From: Methylovirgula sp. HY1
GTDB taxonomy: Bacteria; Pseudomonadota; Alphaproteobacteria; Rhizobiales; Beijerinckiaceae
Length of the DNA: 64,000 nt
Assembly (NCBI RefSeq): GCF_019343105.1
Contig: NZ_CP073764.1
Location: 2,232,001-2,296,000 of the forward strand
Direction: 5' to 3'
The notes beneath the pieces were generated by a model that was given only the letters and a program-made list of their open reading frames with translations, was not told the origin of the DNA and did no database searches. The position numbers and the translations under genes were made by a program. Shown one piece after another: positions 24,802-34,905 of the stretch (its first letter is position 1; the number at the start of each line of letters is the position of its first letter).

Positions 24802-27800
24802 ATGATTCCCGGCTGGCTCGCCATTCTCACGACGCTCGCCTATCTCGTCGGGCTCTTTGCTGTCGCGCGCTTCGGCGACACTTCGGGGCGCCGCTTCGTC
24901 GGCGCTCGCGCCCGCAGCGCGATTTATGTCCTGAGCCTCGGTGTCTATTGCACTTCCTGGACGTTTTTCGGCTCAGTCGGCATCGCCACGAACCATGGCG
25001 TTGAATTTCTCGCGATCTACATCGGCCCGATCATCGTCTTCGGTCTGTTTTACCCGTTTTTGCTGCGGATCGTTCGGATCGCCAAGGCGCAGAACATCAC
25101 CTCCATCGCCGATTTCGTAGCGGCGCGTTATGGCAAATCGGCCGCCGTCGCAGCGCTGGTCGCATCGATCGCCGTGATCGGCGTCGTGCCTTATGTCGCG
25201 CTGCAACTCAAGGCGGTCTCCGCCTCACTGACGACGGTTCTCGGCACGACCGATGGCAAAGCGCTCACGACCGTACTCGGACCGGGCACCCTCTCAGCTC
25301 TGGTCGCCGCCGTTCTCGCCGGCTTCGCCATAGCCTTTGGCACGCGCCACATCGATGCGACCGAACATCAAGATGGGCTCATGCTGGCGATCGCGACCGA
25401 ATCCATCATCAAGCTTGTCGCCTTTCTCTGTGTCGGCATTTATGTGACCTGGGGGATGTTCGACGGCTTGGGCGATCTCAGCCACCGCGTCGCGACGAGC
25501 CCGGAGCTTTCGGCGCGCATCGCCACGACGCCCGATCTCGCCACAACATTCGTGATGACTCTGCTCGCCGGCATGGCGATTATTTTTCTGCCGCGGCAAT
25601 TCCATGTCGCCATCGTCGAGAATCGCAAAGAAGCCGACATCCGCAAGGCAGCTTGGCTGTTTCCGCTTTATCTCGTTGCGATCAATCTCTTCGTCGTACC
25701 GCTCGCGATCGCCGGGCTGGTGACCTTTTCGCACGGCATGATCGACCGCGACATGACCGTCCTGGCACTGCCTATCGCTGCAAAGGCAGGACCGATCGTG
25801 CTCATAACCCTCGTCGGCGGCCTATCGGCAGCAACGGCCATGGCCGTCCTCGGCTCGGTTGCGGTGGCCATCATGGTTTCCAACGATCTCGCAATGCCGC
25901 TCCTGCTGCGACTTCCCAAGATGCGCCGCTCGATCGAGGCAAGCGATATCGGCGCCGTGGTTCTCGCCGTGCGCCGGCTCGCGATCGTCGCACTGATGAC
26001 TCTATCCTATCTTTATTTTCGCCACGCGAGCGATGTCGGGCTGGCCGCCATCGGGCTATTGTCCTTCGCCTGTGTCGCGCAGATCGCGCCAGCCTTCTTC
26101 GGCGGCCTCTTCTGGCATCGTGCCAATGCCCGCGGCGCGATCGCCGGGCTCACGACGGGCGTGCTCTTCTGGGCCTACACGATGCTCCTGCCGTCGCTCG
26201 ATCAGGCGTTTCATTCACTCAGCAACCTCGTAAGCCACGGTCCCCTCGGCGTTGCATTGCTGAAACCAACCGCGCTTTTCGGCACTGCCATGGACCCGCT
26301 GGTGCATGGCGTCGTCTTCAGCCTTGGTGCCAATATTCTCGCTTTCATCGGCTTTTCACTCACGCGGCAGGCAAAGCCAATGGAGCGGTTGCAGGCCAAT
26401 ATTTTCATCGGTGCGGCGCCGACGCTAATGGCGCAATCGTTTCGTCCGTCGCGTGCGCGGGTGACACTCGAAGAAATCGAGGCCGCGGTCGCCCGCTGTC
26501 TCGGCGCCGAACGCACGCACCGAGCGTTCGCGCAATTTCTGGCCGGACGCGGCATTGATCTACTGCCCTCGGCCGAAGCCGATATCCATCTCTTGCGTTT
26601 TGCCGAGCATCTCATGGCGTCGAGCATTGGGTCGGCTTCGTCGCGGCTCGTCCTGTCGTTGCTTTTTGCCCGCCATGACATAAGCCGCGACGCGACGCTC
26701 GAATTTGTCGATGAAATTTCGACCGAGATTCAGCACAATCGGGACATATTGCAACACGCGATCGATGTCGCGCGGCAGGGCATCTCGGTCTTCGATCGCG
26801 ATCTGCGTCTCGTCTGCTGGAATCGCGAATTTCGCGATCTCTTCGATCTTCCCAGTGATTTGCTCCGTACCGGGACGGCACTCGACGAGATCATCCGCTT
26901 CAACGCCGAGCGCGGCATTTACGGTCCTGGCCGCTCGGACGAACATCTTGCCGCCCGGCTCGAAATTCTGGTCCGCGGCGGCGAGCCTCTCCGCATCGGC
27001 CTATCGTCCGGCCGCATTGTCGAAGTACGCTCGGCCCCGACGCCTGACGGCGGGCTCGTCGTCACCTATATCGATGCAACCGCGCAAGCGGAATCCGAAC
27101 AAGAACTCGAATTCGCCAATGAAGTGTTGGAGCGGCGCGTGCAGGAACGCACCGAAGAACTCGTGGAACTCAACGCCGCACTTCAACATGCCAAAGCCGA
27201 AGCCGAAGAAGCCAATCTTTCCAAGACCCGCTTCCTGGCCGCGGCGAGCCATGATCTCCTGCAGCCTTTGAATGCCGCGCGGCTCTACGCAACGTCGCTC
27301 GCCAATAAGATGCAAGAGACAAGCATCGACGAAATGCGGCTGGCGCGACACGTCGATGCCTCCCTCGAAGCGGTGCAGGAAATCCTCACCACGCTTCTCG
27401 ACATTTCGCGGCTCGATGCCAAAGCGATGCAAGCGGAGATCACACAATTTCGGATCGATGACATCCTCAATCAATTGCGGCTCGAATTCGGCCCTTTGGC
27501 ACAAGAAAAAGGCCTCCGGCTCAGCTTCGTTCCGTGCTCATTGACCGTGCGCTCGGATCGCCGGCTGCTGCGCCGCCTGGTTCAAAATCTCGTCTCCAAT
27601 GCAATCAAATATACCCTCGAAGGGCGGATTCTCATCGGCGTGCGACAGCGCGGATCCGCGCTGCATCTGCAAGTCTATGACACCGGAATCGGCATACCGC
27701 AGGATAAGCAGCGGGAGATATTTCGCGAATTCACACGGTTGGCACCGGCGATCAAGACGGCGCGGGGCGCCGGTCTCGGCCTGTCCATCGTCGAGCGTCT

Positions 27801-28329
27801 GAGCCGAGTTCTCAACCATCCAGTGTCGTTGCAATCGACATTGGGAAAAGGATCGGTCTTCAGCGTCGCGATCACGCGCGGAAATATGGCGGCACAAGCG
27901 CAAGCGCCGAATGCCGCACCGCAGCTCATCGCGCATGGCCGGCTCGACGGCATGTTCATCGCGGTGATCGACAATGCACCCGACGTCTTGCACGGCATGC
28001 GGCTTCTCCTGGAGGGCTGGGGCTGCCAATGCGTCGCAGGCGCGGATCTCGCGGAGCTTTTGGCAAAGCAGGAAGAATGCGGGCACGTGCCTGAAGCCCT
28101 CATCGCAGATTATCATCTCGATGAAGGCAATGGAATTTCGGCCATTTCGGGATTGCGCGACAGATTCGGCGCCCATCTGCCGGCCATATTGGTGACGGCG
28201 GATCGCAGCAGCGATCTCCGCGACAGGGCCGCCAAACATGACATTCGCGTCCTCACCAAGCCTTTGAAGCCGGCGGCCCTGCGGGCGCTGCTGGCGCAAT
28301 GGCGCATTCTGGAGGGCACGCTGCTCTGA
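24802..28329 (+). CDS. Hybrid sensor kinase with an N-terminal sodium:solute symporter domain
   Basis: The order in this 1175-residue protein is: a 13-helix PutP/SSF transporter-like domain (about 1-550), a PAS_7-type domain (about 645-765, with VFDRDLRLVCWNREFRDLF), a coiled coil, then HisKA with the phospho-His in AAASHDLLQPLNAARLY near residue 817. HATPase follows (NLVSNAIKYT, DTGIGIP, RGAGLGLSIVERL), and last a C-terminal receiver with Asp near 1103 (ALIADYHLDEG). CbrA/MxtR-type kinases sense solute transport or flux this way. No partner regulator is adjacent. It ends 7 bp from the convergent thiD gene. Confidence 0.92.
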   Translation: MIPGWLAILTTLAYLVGLFAVARFGDTSGRRFVGARARSAIYVLSLGVYCTSWTFFGSVGIATNHGVEFLAIYIGPIIVFGLFYPFLLRIVRIAKAQNITSIADFVAARYGKSAAVAALVASIAVIGVVPYVALQLKAVSASLTTVLGTTDGKALTTVLGPGTLSALVAAVLAGFAIAFGTRHIDATEHQDGLMLAIATESIIKLVAFLCVGIYVTWGMFDGLGDLSHRVATSPELSARIATTPDLATTFVMTLLAGMAIIFLPRQFHVAIVENRKEADIRKAAWLFPLYLVAINLFVVPLAIAGLVTFSHGMIDRDMTVLALPIAAKAGPIVLITLVGGLSAATAMAVLGSVAVAIMVSNDLAMPLLLRLPKMRRSIEASDIGAVVLAVRRLAIVALMTLSYLYFRHASDVGLAAIGLLSFACVAQIAPAFFGGLFWHRANARGAIAGLTTGVLFWAYTMLLPSLDQAFHSLSNLVSHGPLGVALLKPTALFGTAMDPLVHGVVFSLGANILAFIGFSLTRQAKPMERLQANIFIGAAPTLMAQSFRPSRARVTLEEIEAAVARCLGAERTHRAFAQFLAGRGIDLLPSAEADIHLLRFAEHLMASSIGSASSRLVLSLLFARHDISRDATLEFVDEISTEIQHNRDILQHAIDVARQGISVFDRDLRLVCWNREFRDLFDLPSDLLRTGTALDEIIRFNAERGIYGPGRSDEHLAARLEILVRGGEPLRIGLSSGRIVEVRSAPTPDGGLVVTYIDATAQAESEQELEFANEVLERRVQERTEELVELNAALQHAKAEAEEANLSKTRFLAAASHDLLQPLNAARLYATSLANKMQETSIDEMRLARHVDASLEAVQEILTTLLDISRLDAKAMQAEITQFRIDDILNQLRLEFGPLAQEKGLRLSFVPCSLTVRSDRRLLRRLVQNLVSNAIKYTLEGRILIGVRQRGSALHLQVYDTGIGIPQDKQREIFREFTRLAPAIKTARGAGLGLSIVERLSRVLNHPVSLQSTLGKGSVFSVAITRGNMAAQAQAPNAAPQLIAHGRLDGMFIAVIDNAPDVLHGMRLLLEGWGCQCVAGADLAELLAKQEECGHVPEALIADYHLDEGNGISAISGLRDRFGAHLPAILVTADRSSDLRDRAAKHDIRVLTKPLKPAALRALLAQWRILEGTLL

Positions 28330-28336
28330 ACCAGAT

Positions 28337-29134
28337 CTACCAGAAGCCATGAAAATGGTTGAGCGGACCCGCACCGTGGCCGACATTGAGCGCATCCGCC
28401 GTTTCGAGAGCGCGCTCGAGATAAAGTTTGGCCGCCGCGACGGCCTGGGCGAGATCGCGCCCTTGCGCCAGATGCGCTGCGATGGCCGACGATAAAGTGC
28501 ATCCTGTGCCATGCGTGTGACGGGTCAACACCCTTGGCGCCGAGAAAACACGAAAGCTCGACCCGTTATAGAGAACGTCATCGCAACTATCGGCGGCGCG
28601 ATGGCCGCCTTTGACGAGCACCGCGGCAAAGCCGCGCTCATGCAGCCGCTTTGCCACATCCTCCATAGCAGCGAGGCTTTCGGGCATAGGCGCCTTCGCG
28701 AGATACCCGGCTTCCATAAGATTTGGCGTCACCAAAGTGACGATCGGCGCGAGATGCGCGACCATGCTTTCGGCGATGGCGCCGATCGCCAAAGAGGCAC
28801 CGCTCGAGGCAGCAAGCACAGGATCCAGCACGATCACCTTCGGCTTATAACGGGCAAGCCTTTCGGCAAGAATTTCGACATTCGCCACTGAAGCGACCAT
28901 GCCGATCTTCACGGCGCTGATCTCACTATCGGCGAAGAGCGCATCGATCTGCGCCGCGACAAAATCCGCCGGCACGACAAAGAGGCCGAAAACGCCTTGC
29001 GTGTTTTGCGCCGTCAATGCGGTGACAACCGTCAAGCCGTGGCAGCGCAGAGCGGCAAAAGTCTTGAGATCCGCCTGGATGCCGGCGCCACCGCCCGGGT
29101 CGGAACCCGCAATCGAAAGGACATTGGGAATCAT
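28337..29134 (-). CDS. thiD: Hydroxymethylpyrimidine/phosphomethylpyrimidine kinase
   Basis: This 265-residue ribokinase-fold enzyme has SIAGSDPGGGAGIQADLKTF, VKIGMVAS, TLVTPNLMEAGYL, the anion hole HTHGTGCTLSSAIAA and a C-terminal AKLYLERAL helix. It phosphorylates HMP and HMP-P for thiamine synthesis. The Met at 29134 gives the standard N-terminus (MIPNVLSIAG). No other thi gene is nearby and no TPP riboswitch is seen upstream, where only about 55 bp separate it from the PaaK-like gene on the same strand. Confidence 0.93.
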   Translation of the reverse strand: MIPNVLSIAGSDPGGGAGIQADLKTFAALRCHGLTVVTALTAQNTQGVFGLFVVPADFVAAQIDALFADSEISAVKIGMVASVANVEILAERLARYKPKVIVLDPVLAASSGASLAIGAIAESMVAHLAPIVTLVTPNLMEAGYLAKAPMPESLAAMEDVAKRLHERGFAAVLVKGGHRAADSCDDVLYNGSSFRVFSAPRVLTRHTHGTGCTLSSAIAAHLAQGRDLAQAVAAAKLYLERALETADALNVGHGAGPLNHFHGFW

Positions 29135-29189
29135 GTCGATGCTGCCACCCTTTAACGATTTGCAGCATAGCAAGCCGGAGCACAATTGG

Positions 29190-30419
29190 TCAGCTTTGTT
29201 TGGGCCTTTGATCGCAAATGAGCAGGCCATCTGCCGGCAGGCAACCGACCGGCAAGATCTCGACCGCAGCCCTGAGTTTCGTCACAGCAAAAAATTCTTC
29301 GGCAAGCTTGGCCTGCAAAGCCGCACCGTCGTCAGCGCTTTCGCCCTGCAATATCGGCTGGGCCGCCCCACTGATAAGCAGACGCAGACGCCGCACATCG
29401 GCATGTCGCGCCGCGATCTCGGCAATTTGCGCCGGAGCGATGACATGATCGGCAACAGTGACGCTTTCCCCGACACGGCCGAGCGAACCGCGGATGCGCA
29501 TATTGGTGCGCCCGCAAGGCGACGGGCCGGCGATGATCCAGGACAGATGGCCGGTACCGAAGCGCAGCAACGGATAATCCGCACAAAGCCGCGTCACCAC
29601 GATCTCGCCGATCTGCCCCGCGGGTAGCGGATCATCTGTTCCCGGTTTGACGATTTCGACGATCAGCCCCTCGTTGACGATCAATCCATCGCGCGCATCG
29701 CTTTCATAAGCGACGATGCCAAGGTCGCCTGTCATATAACCCGCGTAACAGGCGATATCATAGGCTGCGAAATCCGCCGGCACGGCGGAAGAGGTTAGGC
29801 AACAGCCGAGAAAAGCACGTTTGACCGTGGTAACCGGTCGTCCACGTTCGATACACATATCGAGCAAGGTCTTCAGATAGTCCGAAGGCCCGCAATAGGC
29901 GACGGGCCCATAGTGATCAATGGCGATCTGGGCCGCTTCAAGATCATGATCGCCGGCCGGAATGACAGGACAGCCGAGGGCGCGCAAGCCGCTGTCGATC
30001 ATGTGGCCGTCGGGCGTGAAATGATAGGAGAAGCAATTGAGAATGATGTCGCCCTTGCGAATACCGGCGGCAAATAGGGCGCGCGCAGAATTCCACCAAT
30101 CCTTCGCCTGACCCTCCGGTTGAAACGTCACGTCTCGCGACATCAACAAATGCTGAAGGGCGCCCGGACGCGTGCCGCACGCGCCGCCAAAAGGCGGCAT
30201 TTCCTTTTGCCGCGCGACAAGGTCGGCTTTGCGCAGCACCGGGATCTGCGCGAGGTCAGCTCGCGTCTTGATCTGGTCGACTTCAATGTTCTTGAGCTGC
30301 ATACGCAAAGTCGCCGCGCGCGCCTTGCTCACACTCAAAATGCCGCGAAGATCGCGCAGCAACGCTGCCTCACGTGATCGCGGCGCTCGTCTCTCATAGC
30401 GGTCGTAATAATCGGCCAT
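29190..30419 (-). CDS. PaaK-like AMP-dependent ligase homologue with degenerate motifs
   Basis: This 409-residue protein is similar in outline to phenylacetate-CoA ligases: YDRYERRAPRSREAALLRDL, IPVLRKADLVARQ, a central RKGDIILNCFSYHFTPDGHM, and a C-terminal GEIVVTRLCADYPLLRFGTG followed by GRTNMRIRGSLGRVGES. The usual phosphate loop (SSGTTGKP type) is replaced by GGACGTRPGALQHLL, and the YGxTE motif by AGYMTGDLG. Adenylation may therefore be altered or the substrate unusual. The Met at 30419 (MADYYDRY) fits the family start. It precedes thiD on the same strand; a functional link is not evident. Confidence 0.75.
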   Translation of the reverse strand: MADYYDRYERRAPRSREAALLRDLRGILSVSKARAATLRMQLKNIEVDQIKTRADLAQIPVLRKADLVARQKEMPPFGGACGTRPGALQHLLMSRDVTFQPEGQAKDWWNSARALFAAGIRKGDIILNCFSYHFTPDGHMIDSGLRALGCPVIPAGDHDLEAAQIAIDHYGPVAYCGPSDYLKTLLDMCIERGRPVTTVKRAFLGCCLTSSAVPADFAAYDIACYAGYMTGDLGIVAYESDARDGLIVNEGLIVEIVKPGTDDPLPAGQIGEIVVTRLCADYPLLRFGTGHLSWIIAGPSPCGRTNMRIRGSLGRVGESVTVADHVIAPAQIAEIAARHADVRRLRLLISGAAQPILQGESADDGAALQAKLAEEFFAVTKLRAAVEILPVGCLPADGLLICDQRPKQS

Positions 30420-30794
30420 AAATCTCAGACGCCACAAACGAGGCAAAGAAGGGGATAAATTTTAACTCAACTCACAACGACCAACGAATCGCATCGAAGA
30501 TCCGCGGCTTGCTGGGGCTACGCCTCATCGTCATAGGCGGCGCCCCGCCAAGGAAACGTGGCGATGATCTTAACACCGCCACGCATGAAATGTTTACCGC
30601 ATGTCAACTACAAGCGAGAACATTGCTGTAGCGCAACTGCCCGTCAATAGCGGCATTGCGATTTTGTAAGCAGCGCGGGCGATTACGCGCGGTATTGCTG
30701 CCTCGATGGTCAAGGAGACTTTTCATCAGAATTGCCAAATCTAGCTAAGCTTGAATAAATTCCTTGCTATCAAATGATCCACGCGGCGCAGCCG
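30420..30794. other. Intergenic gap, no gene recognised
   Basis: Between the PaaK-like gene and the DUF2937 gene, both on the minus strand. It is more AT-rich toward 30700-30780. It should contain the promoter for 30419 and the transcript end of the DUF2937 gene. I see no repeat or RNA. Confidence 0.35.
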
Positions 30795-31331
30795 TCATGC
30801 AGACGCCGTCGGCCGATCCGCGGAAACCGTCCCACGGCGGCGGAATATTTTGTGCCGGTAGCGGATCGGCAGCCCCAGGAAATGGATCAGTGCGCCGCCG
30901 ATGAAAAAGCCGATGAGGCCAGCGATGAAACCATCCATGGTCGCCGGTATGGCCGGCTGGTAGGTCTCATAGGCGCGCGCGGCAATGGCGGGATCGAAAG
31001 TCGTCGCCAAGGTCCACCATTTGTCGGGCAGATTTTTATCATTGAACGCGGCGTCGGCGCGTTGAAGCTTTTGGAGGCGGCGGACGATTTGCTGCATCTC
31101 CACGCCGCGCGCCCGGACGAGCGGATCGGCGCTCGCTTCCAGATGCGCGATGCCGCCCTGCTCTGTCAGTTTATAGCCGGCATTATCCGCATCGAACCGC
31201 GCCACGATTGCACTCAGCTCGTCGATCGCGCCATCGAGCCGCTGACGATATTGCTGCCAATATTCCGGCATTTGCGTCGTCACGATGCCCGACAGGAGCG
31301 CGAAGAACAAAGCAAGGCGGCGAATGATCAT
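30795..31331 (-). CDS. DUF2937 family membrane protein
   Basis: This protein of about 178 residues has an N-terminal hydrophobic helix (LALFFALLSGIVTTQMPEYW), a long charged helical middle with QQYRQRLDGAIDELSAIVAR, and a C-terminal transmembrane helix (FIAGLIGFFIGGALIHFLGL). The pattern and the MPEYWQQYRQRL sequence match the DUF2937 family, of unknown function. The start at 31331 is set by GGAG six bases upstream; a GTG four codons earlier lacks a site. Confidence 0.75.
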   Translation of the reverse strand: MIIRRLALFFALLSGIVTTQMPEYWQQYRQRLDGAIDELSAIVARFDADNAGYKLTEQGGIAHLEASADPLVRARGVEMQQIVRRLQKLQRADAAFNDKNLPDKWWTLATTFDPAIAARAYETYQPAIPATMDGFIAGLIGFFIGGALIHFLGLPIRYRHKIFRRRGTVSADRPTASA

Positions 31332-31491
31332 GAAGATCTCCACATGGTGTCGCCGGTGGACGCGCCGCGAACTTCAACAGAAATTTTCCTCCCTGTCATC
31401 AAAGACGGGAGAGCATCGCAAAACATATATGCCGCAGAAATCCTCAGGGTTCCAAACCGGGCAGCGTCGGTGCGCAGGATTTGGAAGCGGC

Positions 31492-32499
31492 TTAGGCCGG
31501 CAGGTCGAGGATGCCGGCCTTACCTTCGGTTGTGCCGAACAGGAGCCGCGTGCCTGCATCGTCCCAGGCGAGCGCCGATACGGGATCCTGACCCTCCTCC
31601 TCGGGACAGCGCACCAGGATTTCGGCGCCATCGACGAGGCGGCACAGCAAAATCCAGCCATCGTCATAGCCCATCGCGATGACCAACGCTTTCGGATGAA
31701 AGGCCACACGCGAGACCTTGGCCGGCCGCACGCCACATTCGCGGGGTGCCTTATTCAGCGGTCCGTCCTTGTCTTTGAAGGGCCAGACGATGCAGGCCTC
31801 GGCGCCCGAGGTCGCCAGCCAATGCCCATCGGCCGACCAGGAAAGCGAGCGCGTCTTGGCCGGATAGCCGCTCATGCGCATATCGTGCTTATCGGCGAGC
31901 CGCCAGCCGTGCAGCGCATTCTCCTGCATGGATGTGACAAGGAAACGGCCATCGGGCGAAAAGGCCACATCGAGATGGGCGCCTTTCCACTCGAGGGTTT
32001 CGGTCGGCGCGGCCGTATTGGGAAACCAGAGGGTTGCGCCATTATAATGGGCGATGGCGAGGCGATAGCCCTTGGGGGCATAGGCCAGGCCACGGACCGA
32101 GGAAGGCGCTGAGAAGCTCTTCACCACACCTTTGGGGTCGCGCGTGCGAACCTGCCGGCCCGTCGACCAGGCAATCGAAAAATCGTCTCGACCGACCAAA
32201 GCATCGATCCATTTGCCCTTTTCGTCGGCCAGTTCTTCGATCACGGCATTGGCGCCGATCGCGTAGACGCGGCCGTCACCGCCGCCGGTGATCAAATGTT
32301 TACCGGCGCGCACGGCGACGAGAATGGAGCCGTCGGCATGGACGGCGATCCGTCGCTCCTCGCCAGGGTCGGCGATGATCACCGTCCCATCGCCGAGCGC
32401 CAAGACCGGAACAGCCCCCAGAAAGGCGGCCGCGGTGACGTGTGCACCGGCTTCGATCGACCGGACGTTAGCAGTGAGAGAAGTGACGGGATCGACCAT
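31492..32499 (-). CDS. WD40-repeat beta-propeller protein next to a CobW GTPase
   Basis: This 335-residue protein is made of WD40-like blades, for example GGGDGRVYAIGANAVIEELA, VAFSPDGRFLVTSMQENALH, LSWSADGHWLATSGAEACIV, and LAWDDAGTRLLFGTTEGKAG. There is no signal peptide, so it is cytoplasmic. I recall this gene directly after a COG0523 (CobW-like) zinc GTPase in other alphaproteobacteria, and the same order is seen here, with 190 bp between. It may scaffold metal delivery, but that is inference. Confidence 0.8.
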   Translation of the reverse strand: MVDPVTSLTANVRSIEAGAHVTAAAFLGAVPVLALGDGTVIIADPGEERRIAVHADGSILVAVRAGKHLITGGGDGRVYAIGANAVIEELADEKGKWIDALVGRDDFSIAWSTGRQVRTRDPKGVVKSFSAPSSVRGLAYAPKGYRLAIAHYNGATLWFPNTAAPTETLEWKGAHLDVAFSPDGRFLVTSMQENALHGWRLADKHDMRMSGYPAKTRSLSWSADGHWLATSGAEACIVWPFKDKDGPLNKAPRECGVRPAKVSRVAFHPKALVIAMGYDDGWILLCRLVDGAEILVRCPEEEGQDPVSALAWDDAGTRLLFGTTEGKAGILDLPA

Positions 32500-32690
32500 G
32501 TTCGTCTGAAATCTGGCTCATTCACAGGGGCGTCTGGTCCATCCGACGCCTCATTGCACACCCAACGGGACCGCCGACAGGACCCCTGCCGACAAAACCG
32601 TTTCAGGTATGTTTGAACACGTCGGATGTTTCCAATATGTGACAATCATCGACCGGGGAAGCCCGCAAGACGAGTTGTCGCCCGGCCAAT

Positions 32691-33731
32691 TCACGCCGCA
32701 CAGGCGAGAAACCCTTGGCGAATCTCGTCTTCCTTGAGATTCCGTCCGATGAATACGAGGCGGCTCCGCCGCATTTCGGACGGCGCCCAGTCGCGCTGCA
32801 GATTGCCGTCGAGCATCATATGGACGCCTTGGAAGACGAAGCGCTTCGGCTCGTTCTTGAAGGCGAGAATGCCCTTCGAGCGTAGGATCGACCCGCCCTC
32901 CCGCTGCACATAATCATTGAGCCAGGGCAGGAACTTTTCCGGATCCATCTCGCCATCGATCGCAACCGCGACCGATTGCATCTCCTCATCGTGATAATGT
33001 TTGAGGCCATGTTGCGCATGGTCGTGGCCATGATCGTGATGGTCGTGGCCATGCGCATGATCATGAGCATGATCATGATCGTCCGCCACGGTCAGGAAAT
33101 CCGGCTCGATATCGAGAATTCGATCGAGATCGAAGGCATTGCGGCCGAGCACCGCGTCAAGCCCGACGGCGCAATGCTGCGTCATGTGCAGTTTCGCATA
33201 AGGGTTGATGGCGCGAATGCGCGCCTCGACTTCCAGCAACTCGGCCGGGCTGACAAGATCGGTCTTGTTGAGCAAGATGACATCGGCAAAAGCGATCTGA
33301 TTTTTGGCCTCCGGCGCATCCTTCAGACGCTCGGAAAGCCATTTCGCGTCGGCCACCGTCACCACCGCATCGAGCCGAGCCGCTGCCTGCACATCCGCAT
33401 CGACGAAGAAGGTCTGCGCGACAGGCGCCGGGTCGGCAAGACCCGTGGTCTCGACGATGATCGCATCGAATTTGCCCTTGCGCTTCATCAGACCTTCGAT
33501 GATCCGAATGAGATCGCCGCGCACGGTGCAGCAGATGCAGCCATTGTTCATTTCAAAGATTTCTTCGTCGGCACCGACGACGAGATCATTATCTATGCCG
33601 ATCTCGCCGAACTCATTGACGATGACGGCGAATTTCTGGCCATGCGGCTCACTCAGAATGCGGTTCAAAAGCGTCGTCTTGCCTGCACCCAGATAGCCGG
33701 TGAGCACGGTAACGGGAATTTTTTCAGCCAT
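32691..33731 (-). CDS. CobW/ZigA-type (COG0523) zinc-associated GTPase
   Basis: This 346-residue P-loop metallochaperone GTPase has Walker A GYLGAGKT (12-19), the metal-binding CxCC motif in NNGCICCT (65-68), NKTDLVS for guanine recognition, and a CobW C-terminal domain. A His/Asp-rich insertion ([20 protein letters not shown], about 217-236, continuing) would bind zinc. ZNG1/ZigA-type proteins move zinc to client enzymes under zinc shortage. Placement beside znuABC supports zinc rather than cobalt or nitrile hydratase service. Start at ATG 33731. Confidence 0.92.
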   Translation of the reverse strand: MAEKIPVTVLTGYLGAGKTTLLNRILSEPHGQKFAVIVNEFGEIGIDNDLVVGADEEIFEMNNGCICCTVRGDLIRIIEGLMKRKGKFDAIIVETTGLADPAPVAQTFFVDADVQAAARLDAVVTVADAKWLSERLKDAPEAKNQIAFADVILLNKTDLVSPAELLEVEARIRAINPYAKLHMTQHCAVGLDAVLGRNAFDLDRILDIEPDFLTVADDHDHAHDHAHGHDHHDHGHDHAQHGLKHYHDEEMQSVAVAIDGEMDPEKFLPWLNDYVQREGGSILRSKGILAFKNEPKRFVFQGVHMMLDGNLQRDWAPSEMRRSRLVFIGRNLKEDEIRQGFLACAA

Positions 33732-34101
33732 TCCAAACTCCGATATCGAGTGACGGTCGGGAGACCCACGGCGGCCTGTCGCGCAATCGACGACCTCCTA
33801 TCCCCAAGCAAATCCACCCTCAGCGTGATTCCTCATTTAAGAAAAAGCATTAGACCTTTGCCATGGCGACCAAAGGCGGCGATTTTCGGGACCAGCCGGT
33901 GGATAGCGGCAAAGTTCGAAATCGTCGCGCGGTCCGCAAAGGCTAGCCTTCTCGAATCTTCGCGGCGCGGCCCGGGGCCGCTCGCACCGGACACTTGCCA
34001 CGGCCAATCCTGTCGTATCGCACCATTCCATCGTGTCGCGCCAGTGCAATATCAGCGCAAGCGGATCATGCGCCGCGCCTGTGGAGCGAAGCAAGATTGC
34101 G
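33732..34101. other. Intergenic gap between znuB and the CobW gene
   Basis: No gene is recognised. The 370 bp may carry a separate promoter for the CobW-WD40 pair. I found no clear Zur-like palindrome here. Confidence 0.35.
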
Positions 34102-34905
34102 TCAAGGCGCCATCCGGCTCCGGAGCTGGCGAACGCCGATGGCAAGAAGATAGGCGCCGACACTCAACGCCGTAATCCAAAAACTGCTCGGCCAGTCGGT
34201 ATAATAGGCAAGTGTGATGCCGAGCCAAGCTTCGCAGAGCGCCAGCAGCGCCGAGACGAGGACGCCCGCAGCCACGCCGCGGGTCACTTGCTGCGCGGCG
34301 GCCGCGGGACCGACCATCAAAGCGAAGACCAAGAGAACGCCGACAATCTGCGCGCATTCCGCCGTCGCCAGCGCGACAACTGCCAGGAACAGCACACCGT
34401 AGAGGCGCGGCGAGACGCCCTTCGCCTCGGCAAGTTCCGGTTGCAGGCTCACGAAAAGCAAAGGCCGCGCGATGACGGCGAGAATGGCAAGGCTCAAAGT
34501 CCCAAGCGCGAGCAACGTCCAGACCGTACCGATGTCAACAGCGAGCACATTGCCGAAAAGCAAGGTCGTCGCCTGAGTCGCATAGGCAGTGAAAAAATGC
34601 AGGAACAAGAGGCCGAACGCGAGCGCGAAGGCGAGCACCAGCCCGATCGCGACATCGCGCTGCGCCAGTTGTTCGCCCATGAACCCCATGCTGATGCCGC
34701 CGGCAACCGTCATCAGCACCAGACCCCAGAGCGGTGAAAGGCCGACGAGCACGGCCCCCGTCGCGCCGGTAAAGCCGATATGGGAGAGCGCATGGCCCGC
34801 AAATGTCTGGCCACGCAACACGAGAAAATAGCCGACCGTGCCGGCCAGCACCGCGACGATCGCCGCCGCGGCAAAGGCATTGCGCATGAAATCATAGTCA
34901 AACAT
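34102..34905 (-). CDS. znuB: Zinc ABC transporter permease ZnuB
   Basis: This 267-residue ABC-3 family permease has about eight hydrophobic helices; the N-terminus MFDYDFMRNAFAAAAIVAVL and the segments GHALSHIGFTGATGAVL and ALMVGPAAAAQQVTRGVAAG are typical. It forms the membrane channel with ZnuC. The Met at 34905 overlaps the znuC stop by 8 bp, so coupling is likely, while an upstream start would extend further into znuC. It is third of the znuA-znuC-znuB operon. Confidence 0.92.
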   Translation of the reverse strand: MFDYDFMRNAFAAAAIVAVLAGTVGYFLVLRGQTFAGHALSHIGFTGATGAVLVGLSPLWGLVLMTVAGGISMGFMGEQLAQRDVAIGLVLAFALAFGLLFLHFFTAYATQATTLLFGNVLAVDIGTVWTLLALGTLSLAILAVIARPLLFVSLQPELAEAKGVSPRLYGVLFLAVVALATAECAQIVGVLLVFALMVGPAAAAQQVTRGVAAGVLVSALLALCEAWLGITLAYYTDWPSSFWITALSVGAYLLAIGVRQLRSRMAP

